Below, one piece after another: positions 35,433 through 43,410 of a stretch of 64,000 nt of DNA (position 1 is its first letter; every line of letters begins with the position of its first letter). Source of the stretch: Thermoanaerobaculia bacterium. GTDB taxonomy: Bacteria > Acidobacteriota > Thermoanaerobaculia > Multivoradales > J023. The translations under genes and the position numbers were made by a program. The notes under the pieces were generated by a model. It saw only the letters and a program-made list of their open reading frames with translations, was not told the origin of the DNA and did no database searches. The DNA lies in NCBI GenBank assembly GCA_028066595.1, contig JALCBJ010000012.1:20633-84632 (forward strand), in the 5' to 3' direction.

Positions 35433-35549
35433 GCAGAGCCTCTTCGCCGGCGAAGGGGCGTGCCCGATGGGCCGCCTTCACTTTCTCGTCAGGACTCGGT
35501 CATGACTTTCCGAGGCATCTCGTCGAGTCTGGCCTCGAAGGAGGTCCCT

Positions 35550-37067
35550 ATGTTCAGAACGTTTTGCAGAATCCTCGTAGTACTTTTTCTTTGCGGCGGC
35601 GCCGGCTGTGCTCAGGCTCCGACGGGCCTCGCTGCCGACTTTCGGACAGGAGACTGGTGGGGTGGATTCGGGTTGATCGACGGTGATCGGCTCCATTGGA
35701 CTCACTTCATCGCGACCCTGCGAGCCAAAGGCCCTGGCATCACCGGCGAGGGGATGTACATCACCGGACCGGACCAGGGTCGGATTTCGGACAAGGCCAT
35801 CGACATTTCGGGTGCGTTTCGTGGAGAGACGCTACGGCTTCGTCTGTCCTTTGACGGGCGGAAAGTCGATTGTGACCTCGATCTCGAGGCTGAGCATGCG
35901 GCAGGGGCCTGCGTTGCTGACGGAGAATCGCTGACTCTGCGGATGGTGCGCGTCGCTTCGTTCGATCCGGCGGAGGCTTCGGAGATCCAATCCGTCTACG
36001 GGTTCGACGAAGGCCGGCGAATCTTGGTGGGTCAGATCGGACCGGTGCCGATGATGCTCGATCTCCCTTCGGGGCAAATGCGGGTGCTGTTTCCCAAAGG
36101 CGATGGTGCCTGGACTGCGGGGCCGCGGATGCTCGTAGGCCATCCGGAGGAGTGGCGCCTCGTGTTCGAGAAAGACGAGCTGAGGGTCGAGCGCGACGGC
36201 GAGGCCCTTCGGCGAGGCAAGCGCCGGCCGGAGCCGACGACGGAGGAGTTCTCCTTCACCAGTGAGCGCGACGGAGTCACGCTGCGCGGCACGCTGACTC
36301 TGCCGCAGGGTTCGGGCCCTCATCCAGGAGTCGTCTGGGTACACGGCTCTGGGCGTACCCCACGGAGTGAGGCCATGTTCTTTCCGCGGTACATGGCAGA
36401 TCTGGGATTCGCCCTGCTGGCGTTCGACAAGCGTGGAGTCGGAGAGTCCGGGGGTAAGTATGCGATGCCAGACGGCTCGACCTTCAACGTGTCCTTCCTA
36501 CGTCGTCGGGGTGCAGACGTCGCGTCGGCGATGAATGCACTGCGTCGTCACCCGCGGATCGCGGACCGACCGGTCGGGTTGATGGGCATCAGCCAGGCGG
36601 GTTGGGTCCTGCCCGTGGCGGCCTCCTCCACGGAATGTGCATTCACCATCTCGATGAGCGGCGGGGCCACCCGGTTGAGTCAGGAAGCGCACTTCAGCGA
36701 GCTGACCGACGAGCTGCGATCGGATGCTGCCGCGCGCTCGATCGAAGACGCGCTGGCCAAGGTCCGCGCGCGCAAGCCTCGAGGCCACGACTGGAGCAGC
36801 GACTTTGCTTCCCAGAGCTGTCCCGGTTTGTGGCTCTATGGATTGAACGATCGCATCAACCCTTCGCAGCTTGCGGTCGAGGTCTTGGAAGCGGTGAAGG
36901 CCGAGCATGGAAAGGACTTCACGATCGTGACGTTCCCCGAGGGCAACCATCCATTGATGCAGAGTCGGCTTGGCGGTCGAGCAGAGTCGGTGGTGCTCAC
37001 CGGTTTCGTGGCTGGGAAGTTCCCGACCATCGAGGGTTGGCTCGAGGAGAGAGGTTTCATGCCCTGA
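35550..37067 (+). CDS. Exported alpha/beta hydrolase (dienelactone hydrolase/acyl-peptidase type)
   Basis: AAGGAGGT precedes ATG 35550, which starts a lipoprotein-like signal (MFRTFCRILVVLFLCGGAGC). The 505-residue product has an N-terminal beta-rich region (about 25-230) and a C-terminal alpha/beta hydrolase with VVWVHGSGRT (oxyanion HG), the nucleophile LMGISQAGW (Ser, about 347), the acid in LWLYGLNDRINP (about 431) and the His in FPEGNHPLM (about 467). Similar proteins hydrolyse esters or peptides in the periplasm. The frame extends upstream to 35460 but without support. It is in the same direction as the preceding unknown exported protein. Confidence 0.85.
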   Translation: MFRTFCRILVVLFLCGGAGCAQAPTGLAADFRTGDWWGGFGLIDGDRLHWTHFIATLRAKGPGITGEGMYITGPDQGRISDKAIDISGAFRGETLRLRLSFDGRKVDCDLDLEAEHAAGACVADGESLTLRMVRVASFDPAEASEIQSVYGFDEGRRILVGQIGPVPMMLDLPSGQMRVLFPKGDGAWTAGPRMLVGHPEEWRLVFEKDELRVERDGEALRRGKRRPEPTTEEFSFTSERDGVTLRGTLTLPQGSGPHPGVVWVHGSGRTPRSEAMFFPRYMADLGFALLAFDKRGVGESGGKYAMPDGSTFNVSFLRRRGADVASAMNALRRHPRIADRPVGLMGISQAGWVLPVAASSTECAFTISMSGGATRLSQEAHFSELTDELRSDAAARSIEDALAKVRARKPRGHDWSSDFASQSCPGLWLYGLNDRINPSQLAVEVLEAVKAEHGKDFTIVTFPEGNHPLMQSRLGGRAESVVLTGFVAGKFPTIEGWLEERGFMP

Positions 37068-37112
37068 GTGGCCGCTCCGACCCTGGAGGCCGGAGCTCAG
37101 ACGTGACCGGCG

Positions 37113-37571
37113 TCACACCGAGCCGGACGGTGGCGGAGCGAAGTCGATGAGATCTTTGCCGTGCCACCACGGAAGCACCTGCACTTCCAACCGGCCCGCT
37201 TTCACGGCAGGGTCGGCTTCGGCAAGCGCCCGCACTTCCGCTGCACTGAGATCGCCGCGGAAGAGGACCATGCCGCGCATTCGCTCGTCTTTGGGCACCT
37301 CGAAGGGGCCGGCGATCAAGGCGTCGCCCTCCACCCAGAGCTTGTGTAGGTGACCCAGGTGGGCGCTTTGGATCTTCGCGGACTCTTCGTCGCTGAAGGT
37401 CGGTGGATTCTCCGGGCGGATCAACAGCACCAGGTAGTGCTTCTCGAACTCGCTCGGAGCAACCTCTTCGTCTTCCGCGGCAGTCGCTGGCTCCGTCGCG
37501 GCGAGCGGCGACGAAAGCAGAGACAGGGCAAGCAGGAAGAAGATAAACGCGGTGCGGCCGGTATGATGCAT
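37113..37571 (-). CDS. Exported YCII-related protein
   Basis: Start ATG 37571 with GGAGA upstream gives a signal peptide (MHHTGRTAFIFFLLALSLL, cleavage near PLAATEP). The mature 125 residues resemble the YCII dimeric ferredoxin-like fold: HYLVLLIRPENPPTFSDEE, HLGHLHKLWVEGDALIAGPF, RGMVLFRGDLSAAEVRALAE, DPAVKAGRLEVQVLPWW. YCII proteins are usually cytoplasmic; exported members exist in environmental bacteria. The function is not established. It is convergent with the hydrolase gene. Confidence 0.75.
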   Translation of the reverse strand: MHHTGRTAFIFFLLALSLLSSPLAATEPATAAEDEEVAPSEFEKHYLVLLIRPENPPTFSDEESAKIQSAHLGHLHKLWVEGDALIAGPFEVPKDERMRGMVLFRGDLSAAEVRALAEADPAVKAGRLEVQVLPWWHGKDLIDFAPPPSGSV

Positions 37572-37837
37572 CTCGGTCTCCAGAGAAGGGCAAAGAAACG
37601 GTTCGGGATACGCCAGATCATCCCGGTGTATGCGGTGTATGACGGCGACTCGGATGAACGTGCGACGAAACCGCGCAGACACCTCAACGGGCCGTCACAG
37701 GTCGGACGCAGCCCGCCCCTGACATGACAGACGTCTCGTACCTTCTCGTCATATGATTCCGCCACTCAGAATACGCAAGAGGTCTCCCTGCCCAGGGAAC
37801 GACCCGATTCAGTCCGCTCATAGCGAAGGAGATACGG

Positions 37838-40186
37838 GTGACTCCCGACCGATCCAACCACGTCTGTGGCATCCTGACCGGATGCCTTCTAGCCGCGTCG
37901 TTCGCTTCCTCGGCTCGTTCGCAGACCTTGGAAGGCGACTGGCAACCCATGGGGCCGGGTCCGGCGACGAACGGACAGGTCGAGAATGTCGGCATCGACG
38001 ATGAGGTCTCTGGAGGAATCCACACCGTCGCAGCCCATCCTACGGATGCCGACGTCCTGTACGTTGGTGGTACCAACGCCGGTATCTGGAAGACCACGAA
38101 TGCCACCGCCGCCAGCCCCCTTTGGACCCGACTGACCGACGGCCAGGAGTCACTCTCGATCGGTGCGCTGGAGTTCGACCCTACGGACGCGACCCATCAG
38201 ACTCTCGTGGCCGGGGTAGGAAGGTACTCGAGCCTCGGACGACGAGGCGGCGCCCGGACCGGGCTGCTGCGCACCACCGACGGCGGAGCGTCCTGGACGC
38301 CTCTGGACGGAGGTCTGGCCGGCAAGAACATCTCCGGAGTAGCGGCTCGCGGTTCGACCTTGGTCGTCTCGGTGAATACGGCCGATTCCTTTACCTTCGA
38401 CATGATCGGGATCTGGCGTTCGACGAACGGTGGTTCGACGTTCACTCAAGTCTCGACCATCGGAGGCGCCGGCAGTGGAATCGCCCGCGGCGTGAACTTC
38501 GACCTGGTGGGCGATCCGAACAGCAACTCGACGCTATACACCTCTGTGTCGTTCGCGGAGTCGGACGGCGGTGTCAACGGCATCTACAAGAGCACCGATA
38601 CCGGGGCGACCTGGATCAAAGTCTCGGACGCCGCGATCGACGCAGAGATGGCGGACAGCTCGGCCCTCACCAACGCTGAGATTGCCGTCGGAACGAGCGA
38701 CAACGTATACGTGGCGATTGCCAATAGCGGACGTCTCTCCTCAGTTTTCCGCTCTGGCAACGGTGGGGCCAGCTGGTCCTCGATGGGTGTCCCCACGACC
38801 ATCGAGGACGGCTTTCCGATCGGCATCCACCCCGGGGGCCAGGCCTCGATCCACCTCTCGATCGTGGCCGATCCGGTGGACGCTGGCATCGTCTACATCG
38901 GTGGCGACCGGCAGCCCTATTTCAGCGAAGCGTCCGGCGGCCAGACCTTCTTCCCCAACTCCCTCGGGGCCTTCGACTATTCGGGTCGGCTCTTCCGAGG
39001 TGACGCGTCCAAGGGCACCACATGGACGCCGTTGACTCATACCGGTACCGCTAGCTCGTCTTCGCCTCATGCCGATTCGCGCGAGATGACGTTCGACGCC
39101 GCAGGCTTGCTGATCGAGACCGACGATGGCGGTATCTACAAACGGACGAGCCCGCAATCCGCAGCCGGCGATTGGGTGTCGCTGATCGGGAACCTGCAGT
39201 CGACGGAGTATCACGGCCTGGCCTACGATGCCGTCTCGGACATCGTGATCGGTGGGGCCCAGGACACCGGAACCACCGAGCAGGTGGTCCCAGGAATGCC
39301 GACGTTCTTCAGCGTGCAGACCGCAGACGGTGGCGACACGGCGGTCGACGCCATCTCTACGCCGGGGTTTTCGACTCGCTTTCAGAGCTTCCAGTTCATG
39401 GGCGGATTTCGGCGGCGGGTCTACGACGCCACCAATACTCTCCAGTCGTTGGCTGGGGTCCCGCTCACGGTGTTGGGAGGAGGTGAGCCGGTGGACCCGT
39501 GGTTCTACACGCCGATCGGCGTCAACGAGGTCGATGGCAATCGCCTTCTGATCGGTGCGGAGAACTCGGTCTACGAGTCGATGGATCACGGCGACACGGT
39601 GACGGAGATCGCCCCGTCGCTTGCGGTGAATCCCTTCGTCGGGGACCCGATTCTCTACGGAGTTCCTGGCAATGCCGACATGCTGCACGTCGCGGTCGGC
39701 GCTGATGTCTATCGGCGTACGGCCGCTCATCCAGCGCCTCTTACGGCCGTCACTCAACCCAATGGCGACACGATCATGGACATCTCCATCGACCCCGGGG
39801 ATCCGAGTCGACTCTTCGCTACCAGCTCGTCGGATGTCCGCTATTCGGACGATGCGGGGGCGTCGTGGAGCCCGATCAACGACAATCTGGCAGCTCTTGG
39901 CGCCGTAGGTTTCCGCACCCTGGAATTCGTACCGGGTGCCGACGACGCGTTGGTGTTGGGGACCGACCAGGGGATTTTCGTCGCCTACGAGAGCTCGGGC
40001 TTCGACTGGCAGGACTTGGGCCAGGCACCGAACGCACCGGTCTACGAGCTGATCTATGACGAGACCGACTCCGTTCTCGTTGCGGCTTTGCTCGGCCGCG
40101 GGGCCTGGAAACTCGTACCGAGCCTGCTTTTCGCCGACGGCTTCGAGTCCGGAAATACGACCGCCTGGTCGACCACCGTTCCGTAA
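37838..40186 (+). CDS. Exported sialidase/sortilin-like beta-propeller protein with DGFESG C-terminal tag
   Basis: Translation starts at a GTG preceded by AAGGAGAT at ideal spacing. After a signal peptide ending near ASSARSQ, the protein is built of BNR/Asp-box and VPS10-type propeller repeats (TTDGGASWTPLDGG, RSTNGGSTFTQV, KSTDTGATWIKVSD, YSDDAGASWSPIND). These usually bind glycans or proteins on the cell surface. No catalytic sialidase residues can be identified. The last residues FADGFESGNTTAWSTTVP form a compact tail that looks like a sorting or anchoring tag. It is followed 60 bp later by another exported protein. Confidence 0.8.
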   Translation: MTPDRSNHVCGILTGCLLAASFASSARSQTLEGDWQPMGPGPATNGQVENVGIDDEVSGGIHTVAAHPTDADVLYVGGTNAGIWKTTNATAASPLWTRLTDGQESLSIGALEFDPTDATHQTLVAGVGRYSSLGRRGGARTGLLRTTDGGASWTPLDGGLAGKNISGVAARGSTLVVSVNTADSFTFDMIGIWRSTNGGSTFTQVSTIGGAGSGIARGVNFDLVGDPNSNSTLYTSVSFAESDGGVNGIYKSTDTGATWIKVSDAAIDAEMADSSALTNAEIAVGTSDNVYVAIANSGRLSSVFRSGNGGASWSSMGVPTTIEDGFPIGIHPGGQASIHLSIVADPVDAGIVYIGGDRQPYFSEASGGQTFFPNSLGAFDYSGRLFRGDASKGTTWTPLTHTGTASSSSPHADSREMTFDAAGLLIETDDGGIYKRTSPQSAAGDWVSLIGNLQSTEYHGLAYDAVSDIVIGGAQDTGTTEQVVPGMPTFFSVQTADGGDTAVDAISTPGFSTRFQSFQFMGGFRRRVYDATNTLQSLAGVPLTVLGGGEPVDPWFYTPIGVNEVDGNRLLIGAENSVYESMDHGDTVTEIAPSLAVNPFVGDPILYGVPGNADMLHVAVGADVYRRTAAHPAPLTAVTQPNGDTIMDISIDPGDPSRLFATSSSDVRYSDDAGASWSPINDNLAALGAVGFRTLEFVPGADDALVLGTDQGIFVAYESSGFDWQDLGQAPNAPVYELIYDETDSVLVAALLGRGAWKLVPSLLFADGFESGNTTAWSTTVP

Positions 40187-40246
40187 CCCAATCGAGATAT
40201 TACGATGTCGCCGAACCACGGAAATCCCTTCGAAGAGGACCGATCC

Positions 40247-41227
40247 ATGTGCACTAGCGTTTCTACGGTCGTTCGTCGCACGCTCGCCTGTGCGTTGGCC
40301 TTCGTCGCCTCTGGAGCGCTTGCGGCCGACGGCTACCTGCTGCAGCGGGGCACCCTTGTCGATGCAACCGACGCCGTGCTCTATTCGATGGAACCGGAAG
40401 GAGCCATCGTCGCGCGCCACGTCACGTCCGGCAACGTGATCTGGGCCAGCCCGATTCAGGGAGAGCCCTTGGGCCTCGTGGGCGATCGACTGGTTGCACT
40501 GGCCGAGCCCACGGACCCGAGGCGCGCCGAGGTGATCTTCCTGAACGCCGAGAGTGGAACCGCTGAGTCTACGATCGGCTTCGAGCTTCCGGTCGGAGCC
40601 ACTGTTTCCATCGACGACCTGCCTCATCGCCGGTTCCGCGCCGCTATCGCAGCTGCGGCGCCCGCAACCGATGTCTACCTGCACTGGTCGTTCTCCGCGA
40701 GTCCTTTGCGCGGCGCGTTGCTCGAGGAGGAAGCGTCAGCACAACCACGAAAGTCGAGCTCGGTCCAGCTCCAGGGAGTCCTGCGCCTGGACCCGATGAC
40801 GGGTAGTGCCGTTGTCGTCGAAAGCCGACACGCCCAGCAGCTGCCGGCAGCCTTCGTGCCGGACTTGCGTGATAACGAACGGATCCCGCAGCTCGCCGGT
40901 CGCCAGTTCCGATCGGTGGACGATCGGTTCGTGTTGGCCAGCCGTCGGGTCGGCGACGTGAGGACATGGGAACGCTACCGTTGGACGGTGGCCGACCGGG
41001 AGACCGGCCAGCGGATCGGAGCCGTCCTCAGGCCGACCTCCATGGCCTCGTTCTTCGTTGCCGATTCCACAATGCTCCAGGTCTCCCAGCCTCAACTACG
41101 GAGGTTGCCTTCGGGTGAGCTCGAGGCGAAGGGGCTGCGCTTGGAGGCGTTCGATCTACGGAGTGGCTCTAGGCAGTGGACGGCGGATCTTCGCGATACC
41201 GCCTTTCGAGGCGCGATGCCGCCCTGA
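40247..41227 (+). CDS. Exported protein of unknown function, propeller-like
   Basis: Start ATG 40247 (GAAGAGGA upstream) begins a signal peptide MCTSVSTVVRRTLACALAF with cleavage near ALAADG. The 326-residue protein has strand repeats with PQQ/quinoprotein-like phrases (GNVIWASPIQGEPLGLVGDR, LRSGSRQWTADLRD) but not enough of them for a confident eight-bladed propeller. It follows the propeller/DGFESG gene in the same direction with a 60-bp gap, so both may be expressed together. Function is unknown. It is convergent with the acyl-CoA synthetase, 4 bp apart. Confidence 0.6.
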   Translation: MCTSVSTVVRRTLACALAFVASGALAADGYLLQRGTLVDATDAVLYSMEPEGAIVARHVTSGNVIWASPIQGEPLGLVGDRLVALAEPTDPRRAEVIFLNAESGTAESTIGFELPVGATVSIDDLPHRRFRAAIAAAAPATDVYLHWSFSASPLRGALLEEEASAQPRKSSSVQLQGVLRLDPMTGSAVVVESRHAQQLPAAFVPDLRDNERIPQLAGRQFRSVDDRFVLASRRVGDVRTWERYRWTVADRETGQRIGAVLRPTSMASFFVADSTMLQVSQPQLRRLPSGELEAKGLRLEAFDLRSGSRQWTADLRDTAFRGAMPP

Positions 41228-41231
41228 CCTC

Positions 41232-43328
41232 TCAGGATGGGCCGGCTGGCTCGGCGTCGATTCCGAAGTCCGGGTCGTCGTAGACCCGATCGAAGTGGTG
41301 GGCATACTTCTCTTCGATGGCCCTGCGCTTCATCTTCATGGTCGGCGTCATTTCCCCGCCTTCCTGGGACAGATCTCGATCCAAGACGAAGTAGCGACGG
41401 ACCTTCTCCACACGGGCTAGATGCCGGTTGCCTTCACGGATCGCCTCCCGGAACTGCTCGCGGAACCTGCGATCAGCCACGACCTTGGCCATCGATTCTG
41501 CCAATGACTCTGAGCGGGATGCCGGATCAGCAAGCAGCTCGGCCTTGCGTTCCGCGACTTCCTCCGCAGAGACGAGCCCGCGCGCTTCTCCCCATCCCAA
41601 CGTTTCGAGGGGGCTGGGTGCGATCAGGGCGCAGATATACGGACGGCGATCACCATGGGCGTGGACTTGACTGATTATCGGGCTCTGCATCTTGATCGCG
41701 CATTCGATGTTGGCAGGCGCCACGTTCTTTCCACCGGCTGTGATGATGAGGTGTTTCTTGCGATCGGTGATTCGCAGGAACCCATCTTCGTCCACCACGC
41801 CGATGTCACCCGAGTAGAGCTTGCCACCTCTCACCGCTTCGGCGGTGGCCTCTGGGTTCTTGAGATATCCCTGGAATACGAGCGGCCCCTGGAGAACGAT
41901 CTCGCCGTCGTCTGCGATCTCACAGGTTATGTTCGGGATCACCTGTCCGACAGTGCCGAGTCGAGGATCTTCCAACCGATTGATATGGGTCAGGACCGTC
42001 GCTTCGGTCATGCCGTAGGCTTCCAGGACCGGCAGCCCGATGGCCCACAGGAACTCTAGGATGTCCATGGCGATGGGCGCCGCGCCGGTGATACACAGGC
42101 GCACCCTGCCGCCGAGCGCTGCCCGGATCTTCCTGAAGACCAGCCGGTCGGCCACTGTGTTCTGCACCACGAGCCAAGGGCCGATGGGGTCGTCCGCCAG
42201 CACGCGGCGTATGCGGCGTCGACCCGCCTCCTCGGCCCAGCGAAAAATGGCGCGGCGGATGGCTGATCCCCGGGCTGCCTCTCCCTGCACCCGGGCGTAG
42301 AGTTTCTCGAAGATGCGCGGGACCGATCCGAAGATCGTCGGTCGGATCTCCGGCAACTCCTCGATCACTAGGCCCACGCTCGTGGCGTAGGCAGCGGGTA
42401 CGCCGGTCGCGATGCGGCCGTAGAAAGCCAGAACGCGTTCGGTCACATGCGCCATGGGCAGAAAGGAGACGATCAGGTCGTCTTCGTAGAAGCGGATGAT
42501 CTGGTCGTAGTTCTGGAGCAGCGCCAGGATGTTGCCGTGGCTGATCATGGCTCCCTTGGGCGGACCGGTCGTCCCCGAGGTGTACACCAGCACGGCAGTG
42601 GAGTCCTGTGTCAGGGCGTCCTGGCGACGGTGCAGCTCGGAGGCGTCCAAGGGCTCGCTGGCAAATCTCGCCGGGGAGATGATTCGAGAATCACGCTCGC
42701 TGACCTCATCGAACAATTCTTCGGTCCACGGCACGATGGCCTGCACCGAGTCGAGATCTCGGCAGGACTCCAGCAACGTCTCCATCTCTTCGCGATCGGA
42801 CACGAAGACCACTCGGCTGTCGCTGTGCTCGAGGAGGTATCGATACTGTTCCGTAGACTGCTTGGGATAGATGCCGACAGTGGCGAGGCCCGCCAGCAGG
42901 CCGCCCAGGTCATAGACCGCCCATTGGATCCAGGTCGGTCCGAGGATTGCGACCCGATCACCAACGTCCAGCCCGAGCCGGGCCAGGCCGCCGGCGACCC
43001 GGAGGCACCTGTCCCGGTACTCGGCCCAGGTGATGCCAAGCCAACGTCCGGCTGCTTTCTGAGCGCAGGCCAGGCGGTCGCCGCTGGTGTCAGCCCGCCG
43101 CAGGAGCACCTCCCCGACGGCCCGGGCGTTTTCGGTGGAGAGTCGGATCGGTCGATGGAGACCGAGGTGGAGAAACGGGTCTTCGTGGACGTCGTGCAGG
43201 ATCGTCTCCCGAGCAAGGCGGGTCGCCGATTTCCGAGGGTCGACCCGCAAACCTAGGTCGACCCGTAACTCTATCGCCCCGCTCCGGACGGTCTCGAGCC
43301 CGCCGGCTTCACGCAGGGCCCGGCCCAC
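41232..43328 (-). CDS. Long-chain fatty acid-CoA ligase (AMP-forming)
   Basis: The adenylate-forming motifs are present: VYTSGTTGPPKGAMISHGN (P-loop, about residue 245), EAYGMTEAT (about 440), GELKLYSGDIG-like region and DRKKHLIITAGGKNVAP (about 525). These enzymes activate fatty acids to acyl-AMP and acyl-CoA. The closest type is the large bacterial/eukaryotic long-chain ligases with an N-terminal domain of about 60 residues. The start is a GTG at 43328 with no clear ribosome-binding site and no good alternative; the real N-terminus may differ slightly. It is divergent from the first GWxTD-VWFA gene with 82 bp between. Confidence 0.9.
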   Translation of the reverse strand: MGRALREAGGLETVRSGAIELRVDLGLRVDPRKSATRLARETILHDVHEDPFLHLGLHRPIRLSTENARAVGEVLLRRADTSGDRLACAQKAAGRWLGITWAEYRDRCLRVAGGLARLGLDVGDRVAILGPTWIQWAVYDLGGLLAGLATVGIYPKQSTEQYRYLLEHSDSRVVFVSDREEMETLLESCRDLDSVQAIVPWTEELFDEVSERDSRIISPARFASEPLDASELHRRQDALTQDSTAVLVYTSGTTGPPKGAMISHGNILALLQNYDQIIRFYEDDLIVSFLPMAHVTERVLAFYGRIATGVPAAYATSVGLVIEELPEIRPTIFGSVPRIFEKLYARVQGEAARGSAIRRAIFRWAEEAGRRRIRRVLADDPIGPWLVVQNTVADRLVFRKIRAALGGRVRLCITGAAPIAMDILEFLWAIGLPVLEAYGMTEATVLTHINRLEDPRLGTVGQVIPNITCEIADDGEIVLQGPLVFQGYLKNPEATAEAVRGGKLYSGDIGVVDEDGFLRITDRKKHLIITAGGKNVAPANIECAIKMQSPIISQVHAHGDRRPYICALIAPSPLETLGWGEARGLVSAEEVAERKAELLADPASRSESLAESMAKVVADRRFREQFREAIREGNRHLARVEKVRRYFVLDRDLSQEGGEMTPTMKMKRRAIEEKYAHHFDRVYDDPDFGIDAEPAGPS

Positions 43329-43410
43329 CTCGAACGCGGTTCCCCGTCGCTGTGAAGCGGCTCGTCACCTGTCTCTCGCAGCGACTCGGTGACTCTCATA
43401 GGATGCGACC

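Noticed and set aside
35442..35456. Palindrome CTTCGCCGGCGAAG as terminator
   Set aside because: No T-run follows and the loop would be closed; could be an operator, but nothing supports it.
38741..40684. Minus-strand 647-residue open frame
   Set aside because: Antisense to the exported propeller protein and the next gene; composition is Arg/Gly-rich and no motif, signal or ribosome-binding site is seen.
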